Assembly: GCA_017979445.1 (NCBI GenBank)
Contig: CM030718.1
Span: forward strand, 22,315,021-22,379,020
Direction of reading: 5' to 3'
Length of the DNA stretch: 64,000 nucleotides
Source of the DNA: Akebia trifoliata
Taxonomy: Eukaryota > Streptophyta > Magnoliopsida > Ranunculales > Lardizabalaceae
Below are positions 11,216-22,765 of the stretch, in pieces (positions within the stretch are counted from its first letter, which is position 1; the number at the start of each line of letters is the position of its first letter). Made by a program: the position numbers and the translations under genes. The notes under the pieces were generated by a model. It ran no database searches. It saw only the letters and a program-made list of their open reading frames with translations, and was not told the DNA's origin.

Positions 11216-14200
11216 TGATCTTGAATAACCAACTCAGCAACTTCTTGGTTCCCTGTACCTTAACCGAGTCAATTAGCATTCAGGAGGACTTAATAGGTGG
11301 GCTTAGGATATGGTTTAGAAAGAAAAGATATAAGGCTCAACTTCCCAAAATGCCCCTAGTTTGATATTCTCTCTTTTCTGTCATTTATGTTGATTTTTTC
11401 TAAATGTCCCTAGTTTGACATTCTTTTTTTTTCTGCAAATTTTTTTTAATGCTCCTAGTTTGGCATTTTTTTTTTGAATCTTCAATAGGGGATTTTCCTT
11501 TCAGATGACACTTTTCTTAAGAGAATACATTTTTTTTGCGTGACCGGGCCTGAAGTAACTTCTCAGGTTCCCTACGTACCCCAAATATTTCTTTTTCTTT
11601 TGGGATCAGGTCAAAACGTAGTTCATACTAAGATTCCCTCCCAAGGTTGGTCGGTGTGGTTTAGAAAGAAGAGGCTATTGATTTTTTTTAAAGGCTGCGA
11701 GGGGCTAAAGAAGGTTATCTTCATCTTGGTAAGACAGGAAAATGGTTCGACCAATGAAGGCCTCCTTTTGTGAAATACTACTTGATTTGGCCAAGGTTTT
11801 AGAAACTTGATGTCTTGATTGCTCTATCGAGTAAGGTCTTCTTTTGAGAATGAGTAATCTTCAATCTTCTTCTGAGAATGAATAATCTTCGGTATTTTTC
11901 TGATAAAGAGAAATCTTTAGTCTTCTTTTACAAAGTTGAGTGTGATTGACTTCTTTGTATTTGACGTCAACCCTTTCCAAACTTCGAAAAAAATCTTATA
12001 TTCTTTCGCGAATGAAAACTCTTCTTTCTTAAGTGAAAATATGATGAATCCCTTCTTATAGATCTTAATACATTTGTTGATGGTTTCAACTACATCATTC
12101 TTGATAATCTTTGATTTTGAAGTTCACCCTTAACTTTATGTCTTGATCTGTATTTTTATACGATCCATCCATATATCCTTATGAGACCATGCAAGAACAT
12201 TGTTGAATTTCTCCAGTAAGTTTATTATTCTCTCATGTTCTCTTGAGGATAACGTATCACCAATTTGCACTTCTTGAGTGTACTCTTTAATTCTAATATT
12301 TATCAAATTTGGTTAGTGAGCTTTAAGTCAATCCTCGTGTTAAATATTATGCTCAAATCATTATTACACGCATAATAATCAGAAGCTTCTATATTTTATT
12401 GGAATTGAAAAACATAGATTGACAAACTCGACCAAAACTTGAAAATTGAAGAAAGACTAACGTAACTGAAACAACTAACTGGATTTAAAGACTGACGAAA
12501 ACTGGATTGAAACTCAAAGAAAACTAGGGACAATTATCTACAAAGAGAAAATGTCCTTCCGGGTGGATGGACTACTTGGATTTGACATTAGTACTTTGAC
12601 TAAACGACTCTTTTAAAGGACCCAAAATGACACAGATGAGGGTTTAGAACGTTTAGGGGCACCTGTGATTAACCATCGATTCTGAAGGTTTGTCTCTTAA
12701 CCACATGATTAAAATTTTGATATAAATTAATTCTCCGGTGGGAAATATCGAATCCTAATGCACTATAAGTCTATATTGACCAAGAAAGTGAGAAAGGTTA
12801 GATGCGGGTCTACCCCTGATTGGGATTGAACCTTTGATTAGACAAATTAATTTGATCCTAAGATCGAATCTTTCTATACAAAGTGGTCTGGATCTTAAAA
12901 AGTGAAACCAATTAGTCCAACTGATTTGGTATTAATCAGTTTGATCCATTTGTCAATTGGGCTAACTGGTTTAAGTGGTTCAAATTAATCGGTACATTTC
13001 ACCGATTGGGTCGGACCGATATTACGGGTTTTGTTTGATTATTCTGGATCGGTCCGCCCACTTACCTGCTGGTTGGATTGAATAAAGCAATCCAGGAACA
13101 CCCATAGTCAGTTCGGGTCGTGACCTATAAGAAGGCTTCTAGACTCTAGGCTTACTACGTGCAATGCATTTTATCTGGCCACCTTTGCCCAAATACACCT
13201 ATATACCTCTCGATACGTGGTGACTTGGTTTGATATACCGTATAGGTGATAATCTAAAACCTCAACTCACTTCTCTGAAGTCAAAAACAACCAGTTTGAT
13301 CTCTAGTTGAGAGGTGGCGCACGATGCTGAGCAAGGGCCCACTTAAATACCTCTCGTCTAGAATAGACGTAGTCTATCCCCCTTGTACAATAGGGTATAG
13401 CGGGGCAAGATCTCGCTTAGGCACCGATTTTGACCAAGAAGTGCAATTGATATACTTAGATTATCTTTTACATACCTATGGGTACGGGTCAAGAGTTGTA
13501 GTTTTCATAAATGATTTGGCATCCCACGAAGGAACCGACCACGTACTAGTACTACGTTGGCAAACGGGACATGTGACTGTGTGGCTCACAATAGGTCAAA
13601 AACTCAGATCGCTCTAGCCTGGGTGCATCAATATATCCCTCAGAATCACCTGATCAGACGGTATTGATGCCCCAGTTTGATATACCCTAAGGTACGTGAC
13701 TGGAGTTGTGATTTTCATGAGTGACGTCGCATCTCCGAAGAGACCGGGCCACGCACTAGTGCCACGTTGGCTATGCATTAAAATCAAGATTAAAGCATGC
13801 ACATCAAAATATATATGAATCAAAATCATGGCAAATCAATTAATGATCATGGCATTTTTATAATTTTTAAAGTCCAATCAATGATCACTTTTGGGTGATC
13901 CAAAATAAATCGAGATTCCAATAGATGTTACATTGATGATAGAATGATAATTGTTGAGATAAGAAACGATGAATCCTTTTTTTTTTAATTATAAAAACAA
14001 ATTAGAAACACAACCCAAAAGAAAATCAAAGAGAAAGATCCTAGTGCCAAATGAGCTTGGTCTCAGGAACATTAACTGTGTTAACACTAGATAAATTTGG
14101 ATTTTCTGTGAATTAGAAAAATACAATCTGAACTTGCATTGATGATATCTAAAGCTCTCGATAACGAAATTGAGTGAATTCAGATTCTAAGTTCATCTAC

Positions 14201-14527
14201 TCGATGGGATCTACATTTTATTAATAGGTGCCTAGACATAATTCTGAATAGAATATTCTGTAAAAACGTTTTAACATTGCTATCCCAATCTTCATCATTC
14301 CATCCTTTTCATATGTCAATTTGAATCTCTCATTATTTAGGGATCATCAAAAAGTGACCCTTAATTGGATAAAAATACAATACCAAAAATCATCCACAAT
14401 CTAGCCACAAAAATAAATAAATAAGCAAATAAATAAATAAAATAAGTCAAACTAAATAAAAAAAAAAACTAGGACATCCTGACAATGCTCCCATACTTGG
14501 GGTTTTTCAAGTCTGATCCTCAATAGT
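11216..14527 (-). other. Non-coding interior of the Tat-like element
   Basis: About 3.3 kb without recognisable Gag, protease, RT, RNase H or integrase motifs. It contains PPT-like motifs (11348-11480), and a block around 13470-13580 (ttgtagttttcat, ccgaccacgtactagt, ctacgttggc) repeated in diverged form at 13690-13775. Several short open frames, such as 13324-13617, show no domain. It is the region where gag-pol should be, so coding capacity was replaced or lost. Confidence 0.6.
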
Positions 14528-14545
14528 CCCCAGTGGAGTCGCTAC
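14528..14545 (-). other. Primer binding site of the Tat-like element
   Basis: Immediately after the 5' LTR end (minus strand) reads GTAGCGACTCCACTGGGG. Tat/Ogre elements typically have GGCGACTCCACTGGGG here, reported as complementary to a tRNA-Arg 3' end. One base differs from that form. Confidence 0.7.
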
Positions 14546-16255
14546 TGAAAGCGCCCTCGATCCGCGGGGTGTGCAGATCCACTTTTGACCCTTGAAGTTT
14601 GGGAGTCACCACCTAGTTATTATGGTCTAGGAACCAAACTGACTCTAAAACGGATAATAAACTAATTTACTACAGAAAATCTGAATTCGGAGATCATGTT
14701 ACGGGGTTGGAAGGTGTTAGGCACCAACCCCGCCCGGCCAATGCCGGTCTCTACTTATCCCAAATAAAACTATATTGCTAATGACAAAACTAGATTAAAA
14801 AATAACGAAAAAATCTTACCTTCGATATGTAAAAGTGCTATTTCCTCAGATCTGGTGAAAATGACTTTTTGTATCGTATTCCTTACTTTGTTCTATCTCC
14901 GGATTTGATTTCTGATCCCTGAGGTAAGGTATCTCCTTCTTGGATCTGGGTGCTTCGAATTTGTTGTAGATTTTTTAGGTGTTTTTTAGAGGTTCCTAGG
15001 TGTTTTTCAGCTTGAAATCGAAGTAAGAGTGTTAGGTAAGGAGTTGGGACTTCAAAATTAGGGTTTTTGGGGTGTTGTGGAGGCTTCTTCACATACTTTT
15101 TCTAGGGTTTTTTCTTTTATACGAAAATAGGGTATGGAGGCTCCTATTTATAAAGTTTTTTAGGAGAATTAGGGTTTGATTAGAGTTTCTTTTTAAGGTT
15201 TCAATTAGGGTTTAGACTTTAGTCTCATCAGATTGACTTAGTCTTTAGGGTTTTAATTTAGGATTTTGACTTTTAGTCTTAAGAGATTGACTTGATTAGT
15301 TTAGATTAGGATTTTGACTTTAGTCTTATGAGATTGACTTGATTAGTTTAGATTAGGGTTTTGATTTAGGGTTTTGACTTTAGTCTTATGAGATTGACTT
15401 TAATACTTGACTTTAGTCTTACTTAATTGACTTTAATTTTGACTTTAGTCTTATTTGATTGCTTGCTTGATTGACTTTAAATTTTTGGAGAACCCCCCTC
15501 TATTATATCTTTAATTCTTTGAACCCCCAAATGGAGGGGTCCTTAAAGAAATATCTTGCGAACCATCAACAATTTTGCCTGAAAGCCTGATTGATCAATT
15601 TTTTTATTCAAATTTTAAAATTAATTTTATTAATTTTTCACTTTACATTATTTAATGATTTATTTATTAATTTCGAAATTTTTAATTATTGTGAAATTAC
15701 CATTTTGCTCTCGGAGAGGATTTTTTACGTTTTAAGTCATTTTTCAATGTTCCAGGATGTTTTAGAATCGATTTTTCGTAAGGAATTCAGTGGAAATATT
15801 AGTTTGTGTCATTTATTAAATTTTTTGTATGAAATGGTCGTGAACTTGATGAGGGGCATTTTCGTAATTTTGTCGAATTCTGTGAAAATTGGCAAAATGA
15901 TTTATTTGATTTCAATTTGTTGTTTTATGTGTTTGAATGGATTTTCCTAAGCGTAATGTAGGCTCTAGGATTATTTTGATGTTAGGGATATTTTGGTAAT
16001 TTGGTCAATTTTTAGTGATTTTTATCGTGAAGCTTCTTTTTGTTTGCAAGATGATGATTTCTACGTTTCTGGGGTTGTATTTTCCTAGCGTAGCGTGGTT
16101 TCTAAGGTTTTTTCAGTTCGAGATACCTCATCCGGATTTTCAAAACATATCTAGTAACAAAATAAAGCATTGGAATAAACATCCATCATTAGGAATCGTT
16201 GCGATCAGGTTGACGAGTTGATTAATCAGGCGAGTGCAAAAATGGGGTGTCTACA
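14546..16255 (-). repeat. 5' LTR of the Tat-like element
   Basis: 1710 bp, the partner of 7330-9027. The open frame at 15591-15950 lies inside it, is not conserved as a frame in the other copy, and is not a gene. The target duplication gtggg follows at 16256-16260. Confidence 0.9.
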
Positions 16256-16473
16256 GTGGGTTATGGTTCCTTATAACCATTTTTTATTAGTGGAGGACTA
16301 CTCAATTACAACTAAACAAGTTAGCCTGGAATTGATTTTCTATCGACTTATTTTTCGATTTGCAATTAATATTCATAAATATACAGTTCTTGAAAATCTT
16401 GGTAGTATTTTGCCTTCATATAATATTTATTATTTTTTAACATATATGAATAAAGTCTAGCTATGTTCTTCTA

Positions 16474-16674
16474 TTATTTTGGGTTGATATTTCGATGTAC
16501 CAAACATTTTCCGTGTAAGTACGAGAGCGCTATTAGGATTTCTTTAAGAATAGTGGCAATGTAGGGAAAATCTAAATCTTGAACAAAATAAGAGGACAAG
16601 ATACAGCGGAGAGTGCCAAAAGAGATCAAACGTATCATGACCATTTGCTTCAATTGTATTTTATTTTCAAGCAA
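16474..16674 (-). pseudogene. Fragment of an STE20/MAP4K-like protein kinase
   Basis: A 66-residue open stretch whose end reads ATILKEILIALSYLHG then VHRNINPK. This matches the alpha-E helix and catalytic loop (subdomain VIb) of plant STE20-like kinases, where the order is LKE..AL.YLH...HRD. The catalytic Asp is Asn here (HRN), and stops follow at once. The N-terminal half has no kinase-like motif. Only about 30 residues are convincing, so this is an isolated gene scrap next to the Tat-like insertion. Confidence 0.5.
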
Positions 16675-16861
16675 TAATGTGATGTAATTTCATTTGTAAG
16701 TGCCCAATTGCTTCAATTAGAACTTATTTAGTAATGGAATTTCAATATATAATATGAATTTTTAGTTGTTTAGTCTAACTTGGAACTTATTTTATGATTT
16801 TTATTTTTCTGATTTTTTTTTTATTACTATTTCATTTATTGTGATTAGTGAATTAGAGAAC

Positions 16862-17046
16862 TGTCCTATTGTTTATTAAATCTCCATATTCGACGGTCAT
16901 ATTCTATGGATTTTTTATTTTTTATTTTTTTGAAGTTCATTCTCTAATAATTTAATAGTTCAAGACCGTCAAAAAAAAAAATTCTATAAGAAAATATTTG
17001 ACAGGCTGAGATCGTCAAATATGGGTTTTTTTCACATAGTGCACCC
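16862..17046. mobile_element. Possible CACTA-type terminal region
   Basis: On the minus strand the right edge reads cactatgtgaaaaaaaccc, followed by repeated tttgacggtc or tttgacgatc motifs (about 16896, 16967, 17008). Plant CACTA elements start CACTA and carry subterminal repeats of this kind. No opposite terminus or transposase was seen, so the identification is tentative. Confidence 0.35.
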
Positions 17047-18080
17047 ACTAATGATTTATAATGAGAGAATTGAAAGTTTCTGGAATTTTTTATTGGTTCT
17101 GACTAGTCACAGATATTGCACTCCACTTAAAAAATCACTTAATTCTGCACTTCATTAGTATGGTTGCACTCGAGAAAAAGGATATATATATTGTACTCTT
17201 TTTCATTATCTTTTTTCTTTTCTTGATTTGCCAAAGACTACGAATGGTTGTGAGTCTTTCTCTTATTCTTCACATCATTGTACTAAAAAAATAAAAATAA
17301 ATAAATAATCAAAGAAAAGAAAAGTTTTTGTCCATCATCATCTTTTTGGCAATATGCCTACAATTGTGATTTGCAACAACACCTATACAAAGACCAAATA
17401 AGCATAAAGTGGATTGAAAAAGATCGCAAAGACTCTTCCCTCTGAAATTCATTTAGTAAAATTAAGATAGAAAATAAAATAAAATATGCATATTTTGTTC
17501 GATTGGTAATACAAAGGTCAACTTGTAATTTGTAAGTAGTTGTACCTTTACTATTCTATATTTGGATGGCCCATGTGTCCTCCATGGCATTTAGCTTGAT
17601 GGATACAACTCTCCTACATTACGACATGTCAAGACGTCCAAGTAAGTCATACATGCCAAGGTGACTAGTAAAATTTGATCCTTTCATAACTTACGTATCG
17701 ACAATAATCCCCCAAACATGTACAATTTATGTGCGGCACGATATGCTTTTGAACATAAAAATCGTACATTGCCGTGCGACGAATACACGCAGCATCCGAA
17801 GAAAGAAAGACCTTTTTAATGAAACGTGATCAAGACTCTAATTTCTTCACGTTAGGTTAAAGTTAATTGTGCATGCGCTTCCATTTCCACAAAAACCCAA
17901 AAATTCCTTTTCTCTCTTACCTATTTTGTTTATGGTAGTATGGGATGAGTTCGTATGTAACTTTGATGGAACATTAAAACCATATGAAGATTCATTAATT
18001 AATGATAATAAAAGCTTAAGGAAAATAATGAATATTCTTTGCTTTAAATAGTTAAAGATGCCAACTCTTTTTTAATTTTC
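17047..18080. other. Intergenic DNA without recognised feature
   Basis: AT-rich sequence. The open frame 17869-18051 has no domain, and no repeat unit was recognised. Confidence 0.5.
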
Positions 18081-18850
18081 TTGTATTGGACAAGTAAAGA
18101 GCAGGTTTTGATTTTGCAATGCGAACCCAAAGATGACTCGTGAGTTGACTCAGTATTTCATAATTAAGATGAAAAGAATCGGAAAACAAACATTAAAATA
18201 GAGTAATATAATATTCCCATCTATACTAAAGTAAAATTCTTTGAAAATAATTAACTTGAGTGGGTTAATTAAGTTCTGAGTTAATTTGGTGGATTTTTTA
18301 ATTTAAAATTGCTATTTGTCTGGCCAATATTGTCTTCTTCTAGAATTTCAAATTTTGAGTGAAACCGGGGGAGTTTTAAAACCATGGTTCATAGATAGTT
18401 TTAGAACTCACAGATTCCACTCGAAACTTGGCTTACTTGACTGTAATGGATTGGATTTTGAGGTGACTCAGACCCAAAATTTGATGAAATTAATTCACCT
18501 CGAATCAACTTGGCAAATCATCGGAGTCAAGTTGTTAAACTGGCCGAGTAAGCTTGAAAATGCATTGAGTTGGGTCAGAAACTCGACTGAGTAATTCAGC
18601 TATTATAATACTTTTGTCGAGGATAAAAAATCAATATTGATTTAATTTTTTAAAATATTAAAAATTATTTATCAGGTACTAAGCATCTAGAAGTGGGTAA
18701 ATATTTATGAGTTAATATATTTTTATTTGACTCACCAAGTCGAGTAGTGAGTTTTCTACTTGACTGGACTCACTAAGTGGACATTCAAGCTGAGTTTTTG
18801 AGTTTTAAGACTTTGGGTTCATAATTAGTACAAACAAAATTTATGATAAT
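18081..18850. repeat. Region with scattered CGAGTTGACTCA-like motifs
   Basis: Motifs related to gactcgtgagttgactcag occur near both edges and in the middle (about 18137, 18460, 18590, 18730-18775), some in inverted order. This suggests an old non-autonomous DNA transposon. No exact termini were found. The open frame 18316-18594 is made of these motifs. Confidence 0.35.
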
Positions 18851-19210
18851 AGAAGTAATGCAATTAATATTCCAATTAAAATAGCTAATCTGATGTTATT
18901 ATTGGTTGTGATGATCAACATCACAACTACTACAGCTACTATTATAGAAATATTGATCTGAGAAGTTATTGACTAACTCATTAATTAGCCTTTTTTGATG
19001 GATATATCTCACCTATCTCCTTTATCAAGATATTTTGTTGATCAATGTAATCTAAAGATGGAAAACTTGATTGCCTGGTGGGCCCAGTTTCAATTACTAG
19101 ATCCTCCCAAGTGACAAAGTCCTTTGACATCTAAAATCTCAATAAGACAACCATGCATTTAAACAAATCACACAAACTTATAAGGTTGATTAAGTTTAGA
19201 ATGAGGAAAA

Positions 19211-19379
19211 TGCTGAAATGACACAAAGTATTTATTGCGATTCCCACAAGTCTGGCATGGGATGTGCACATAACCATAGATGTGTTTCCTCGCAATATGA
19301 GTAAAAATCATTTACGGCTATGTATGCATGTCCACGTGAGAATTGTGAGAATCACAGTAAGTCCTATATCACCCCAGCA
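19211..19379. mobile_element. MITE-like inverted repeat
   Basis: The left arm tgctgaaatgacac and cgattcccacaag pairs imperfectly with ttgtgagaatcacagtaag and atatcaccccagca on the right. A close relative lies at 37868-38040. It is missing from the duplicate locus at about 22207, which supports mobility. Confidence 0.65.
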
Positions 19380-19384
19380 TGATT

Positions 19385-19545
19385 CTTAAAATAATGATTT
19401 TCTATCTAAAAAGTCTTCACTTGGTCAATACTCAGCTGATGTGGCATGGACATAGAATCATAAATTTGTTTCCTTAAGATACAAAACTGCATGTCTTTTA
19501 TGAAAATGTATATTATGTATCCCGAGGAAATATATCAATGATTAG
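19385..19545. mobile_element. MITE-like repeat with cloverleaf core
   Basis: It carries attttctatctaaaaagtc, gatgtggcatggacatagaatc and tatcccgaggaaat, phrases shared with the 23819, 35177 and 48607 elements. The right arm is diverged, so the ends are approximate. Confidence 0.4.
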
Positions 19546-19829
19546 ATGTTAATTAGTATATAATTATACGTAAACTGTATGTTGATACACGTGTTACTCG
19601 TTCAAGGATTCTTGGTATGAATCCATGAAAGACCATTGTAATAGAAGACAAGCACAAACACAGTTTGACCTTTTAAGTCCCACTTTTAGTCAACCTCTTA
19701 AATAAATTCTTAATTTTATTATTATAAATAAAAATTAAAATTAAATACTATATCCAACTTCTTACCGGGTTTGTAGAAGCTCCATTCCATGGAGAGAGGG
19801 TTCATTTTGGCGACAGTGTCATAAAATTA

Positions 19830-20115
19830 TGAGTATTTTAGTAATACCCCCATGAAATTTGTCGATATTAGATTTACCACCCCATAAAATGCAAATTATA
19901 TTTATCCTTATCGAAAGTCAATGTCTTTTTTGTTGTTGGATTAATGGAGAAATTTAATTTTAATACAAAATTAACACCCTTTAAATAGATAAATTACTAA
20001 ATCAAAATTGAATAAAAATAAAATTACACGATTGATTCATCAACAGAAAGAGATGTTGACTTTTGGTCAAGGAAAATAAACTTAATCTTTCATTATGATA
20101 GGGATTCTTAGTGAT
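19830..20115. mobile_element. MITE-like element of the 52650-52985 family
   Basis: It shares agatttaccacccc, gtcaatgtctttttt, catcaacagaaag, atgttgacttttggtc and ctaatctt-like phrases, in order, with 52650-52985. Its own terminal repeats are weak. Confidence 0.45.
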
Positions 20116-21287
20116 TTGAATTGATTAGTTTTAAAACCTTAGCTTCTCTATTTTATCTTTCATAAGCTAGTTACACACATTCACACTTTATTATATTTTC
20201 TCTTCTCTCGTCTTTAATTTTAATGTCTTTCATCTCCTCTTCTCTTTTCTTAATAATACCCCTCTAATATTATTATTTTTTCTCTCTTACTCCTTTAACT
20301 TCAAAAGTATTTTAATAATATCTTTTTAATTTTATTATTTTTTCTCTTTTACCCCTTAACCCCCACATGAGGTATAGGCAAACTCTAGTTCTTTACAATG
20401 GTTTAGATATATTTTAGACTTCTAATTTGACCCTACCTTGTAGTTCGACATATATCATGATAATATTATTTTTTTGAAATTGTAAAATTTCCAATTTGTC
20501 CGAAACTCCTCTATTAACCTTAAAATACTTAATAACAAATTTCTAAAATAAATAGAAATCAAGATACCATAAAGAAAAGAAAAAAAAAAACCTAAATAAA
20601 AATGGTACATTTTTAATCACACTGAAAATTTTCCATTTAAATGATATTTTATCGCGATGCACATTATAATGAATCTTGTTGATCTCTTTGTTAAAATTTT
20701 ATCATCATTTGGTCTTCTTCATTGAGATCTTGTCCCACATCACTAGTGTAAGAAATGATCAGCATTAGTATCCAAATTGAAGTTCTACGTAAATCCAAAT
20801 GAATTCTTCCGAGCAACGGAACATTGGGTTGTGTCAATTTTTAGAAGTTGACATTAGAGATGTTCAACTCGGTGAACCAAACAGACCCAAAATATTACCA
20901 ACATGTCCAGATAAGTTATTCCTCAAAGATCACCTCACCAAGCAATAATTTTGCAACCACGCATGCTTGCTTCTGCTTCTAACAATTCTATTTAAGAGAT
21001 TCTTGAAACTTAAAACCCAAACATGGCCTTGAAATGATCATATAAATAAAATATATTAGTTTTTTTTTTTTTTTTTCTACATTTTTTTAAGCTTGCATTT
21101 TAATTATAAGTCTATAACAATCTCAAAACACCCAAAATTGAAAAAAAGATGATTTATCAATTTAGACAGATGAGAGCTACAATGGATATAAAACTAAAAG
21201 AACAGTTTGTCCAAGGAAGTAGGTCCGGTGAGTTAAATTTGGACAACTGAAAAATAAGCTTTCACTAACAATTTCTATTAGGGCTGC
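20116..21287. other. Intergenic AT-rich DNA
   Basis: No gene or clear repeat seen. A T-run lies at about 21060-21076. Confidence 0.5.
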
Positions 21288-22003
21288 AACTTGGGCGGGC
21301 AAAACCCGAACCCAAACCCACTGGGTTGAACCCGACCTTGGGTCAATTCTAGGCGTAGTTAGCTTGGGTTGGGCCTTGGGTTTGGACACAAAAAATAAAA
21401 AAAAGAATTTGCCCAACTCGAATCGGGTTAGGTGCATGCATAGGTATCGGCCAACCCGATTTGCCTAGACCTGAATTTAATATAATTATAATTTAAAAAT
21501 ATTTTTTATCTTGATTTCTTTCACACTTGTAATTCATATTCCAATATATATGCTTTTATTTATCTATATATCAAAAATTTTTAGTAGATAAATAATTATT
21601 TTGTTATTAATTTTTTGTTTGGAGTGTAATTCTATATTGTTATATTATAACTTTAAATATTTCTCTTCTCTTGAAAATTATAATTATTAATAAAAAAATA
21701 ATTATTTTGTTAATCTTATTATTTTTATTTTTATTTTTATTTTATGTATAAAAACTTTTGAAAAATATTTGTGAAAAAATTATAAATTTTTAGTTGTTTT
21801 TATATGCCACTTACAATTATATAAACTCTTATCAATACTAAATTACTTTGTATTAATGAGGAATGCATTAACTTGATCGGCCTGAACAACCCGATCAACC
21901 CCATTTGGTTAGGGTTTGGGTTGGGCAAGGGTGTGGGTTGGTGTTTGTGAAATTTGGGTTGGACGCGAGTTGATCCCTAATCTGGCACAACATGCCTGAG
22001 TTA
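21288..22003. mobile_element. Non-autonomous DNA element with GGGTT-rich ends
   Basis: The left end tagggctgcaacttgggcgg resembles the inverse complement of the right end (gcgagttgatccctaat). Both subterminal regions are full of gggttggg or acccaaccc units, while the middle is nearly pure AT. This build is typical of plant hAT-related MITEs. No target duplication could be fixed. Confidence 0.5.
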
Positions 22004-22104
22004 ACCCTAATTTCTAGTATTCTAATATTTTATTTTCAATGTTTTAACTTTTGAGAGAAAGATGAGTTTAGTAGAAAAAGAAGAAAAAAACAATTGTTAG
22101 AGAA

Positions 22105-22525
22105 GTAACCAAGACCTAAGTGACAAAGTGGTTTGACGTTTTAAATTTTAATTAATTAATTAGTCAACCATGCATTTAAATAACTTACACAAACTCATAA
22201 GGTTAATTACGTTTGGATGTTAATTAATACATAACTGTACATTACAGCACGTTAGTACACGTGTTACTCGCTCAAGCATTGTTTGTATAAATCCATTAAA
22301 GACTATTGTAATAGAAGACAAGCACAAACACAGTTTGACCTTTCAGTCTCAATTGAGTCAACCTTTTAAATAAAGAGGGGATTATATTACCATACCAACT
22401 TTTGCTAAGAGCACCCCAATTCATACAACTCATGAAGACTTTGCAATTTTTTATTATTACCCATAAAAATAAAATAAAATATTAAATTTCGAACTACTTA
22501 ACCGGCTTCTGGAATCTTCCATTAC
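22105..22525. repeat. Copy B of a local duplication
   Basis: Lacks the elements found at 19211-19545 in copy A. The join aattacgtttggatgttaat appears to show the site before insertion. Confidence 0.8.
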
Positions 22526-22526
22526 C

Positions 22527-22765
22527 TTATATATTTCCAAGTCCAAAGACAATTACAGTTATGCCCATAAGCATTATGGCCTCTAAGAGCACCATATTTC
22601 GCTCAAATTTCCCGACTACATACAATAACCCACAAACTACACATGCCAGGTAAGGAGTGATAAATCCTTGTGGGTGGCTAACCAGGGGGTTCAAACTCAA
22701 GAACTCTTCTTTTCGGAAGGATACCTTCGCCAATGCGCCCAACACTTGTTGGTTAGGACTAGCCT
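22527..22765 (-). mobile_element. Candidate tRNA-derived SINE
   Basis: On the minus strand a box A-like tgggcgcattggcgaagg (22741-22724) is followed by a box B-like gagtttgaacccc (22698-22686). That is the order and spacing of a tRNA-type RNA polymerase III promoter. No clear A-tail or target duplication was seen, so the limits are approximate. Confidence 0.45.

Larger units (their letters stand above)
7330..16255 (-). mobile_element. Non-autonomous Tat/Ogre-like LTR retrotransposon
   Basis: Complete 8.9-kb element in minus orientation. LTRs lie at 14546-16255 (5' LTR) and 7330-9027 (3' LTR), each starting tgtagacacc and ending ctttca on the minus strand (the left copy reads tc instead of tg at its plus-strand start). 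The target duplication gtggg is perfect (7325-7329 and 16256-16260). A PBS-like gcgactccactgggg follows the 5' LTR, and a polypurine tract, gccaaagaggggcatc, precedes the 3' LTR. The PBS type, and LTRs starting tgtagacacc, are known from Tat/Ogre Ty3/gypsy elements. The 5.5-kb interior has no recognisable gag or pol on either strand, so mobility would depend on proteins from a relative. By eye the first roughly 235 aligned LTR bases differ at about 8 sites, so the insertion is moderately old. Confidence 0.88.
19085..19795. repeat. Copy A of a local duplication
   Basis: Matches 22105-22525: aagtgacaaagt, caaccatgcattta, acacgtgttactcg, tgtaatagaagacaagcac and aaacacagtttgacctttt occur in the same order and orientation. 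Copy A carries about 340 bp of inverted-repeat elements (19211-19545) that are absent from copy B. Confidence 0.8.

Noticed and set aside
13324..13829. Open frames on both strands inside the Tat-like element (97 and 71 residues)
   Set aside because: No domain or composition supporting a gene. They overlap each other on opposite strands and lie over a diverged internal repeat.
15591..16460. Plus-strand frames of 119, 68 and 80 residues
   Set aside because: Mostly LTR sequence; the frames are not kept in the other LTR copy, and the element is transcribed from the minus strand.
17869..18051. 60-residue plus-strand frame
   Set aside because: Too short, no motif, and no splice partners found.
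18316..18594. 92-residue plus-strand frame
   Set aside because: It is built from repeated CGAGT-like motifs of a probable decayed element.
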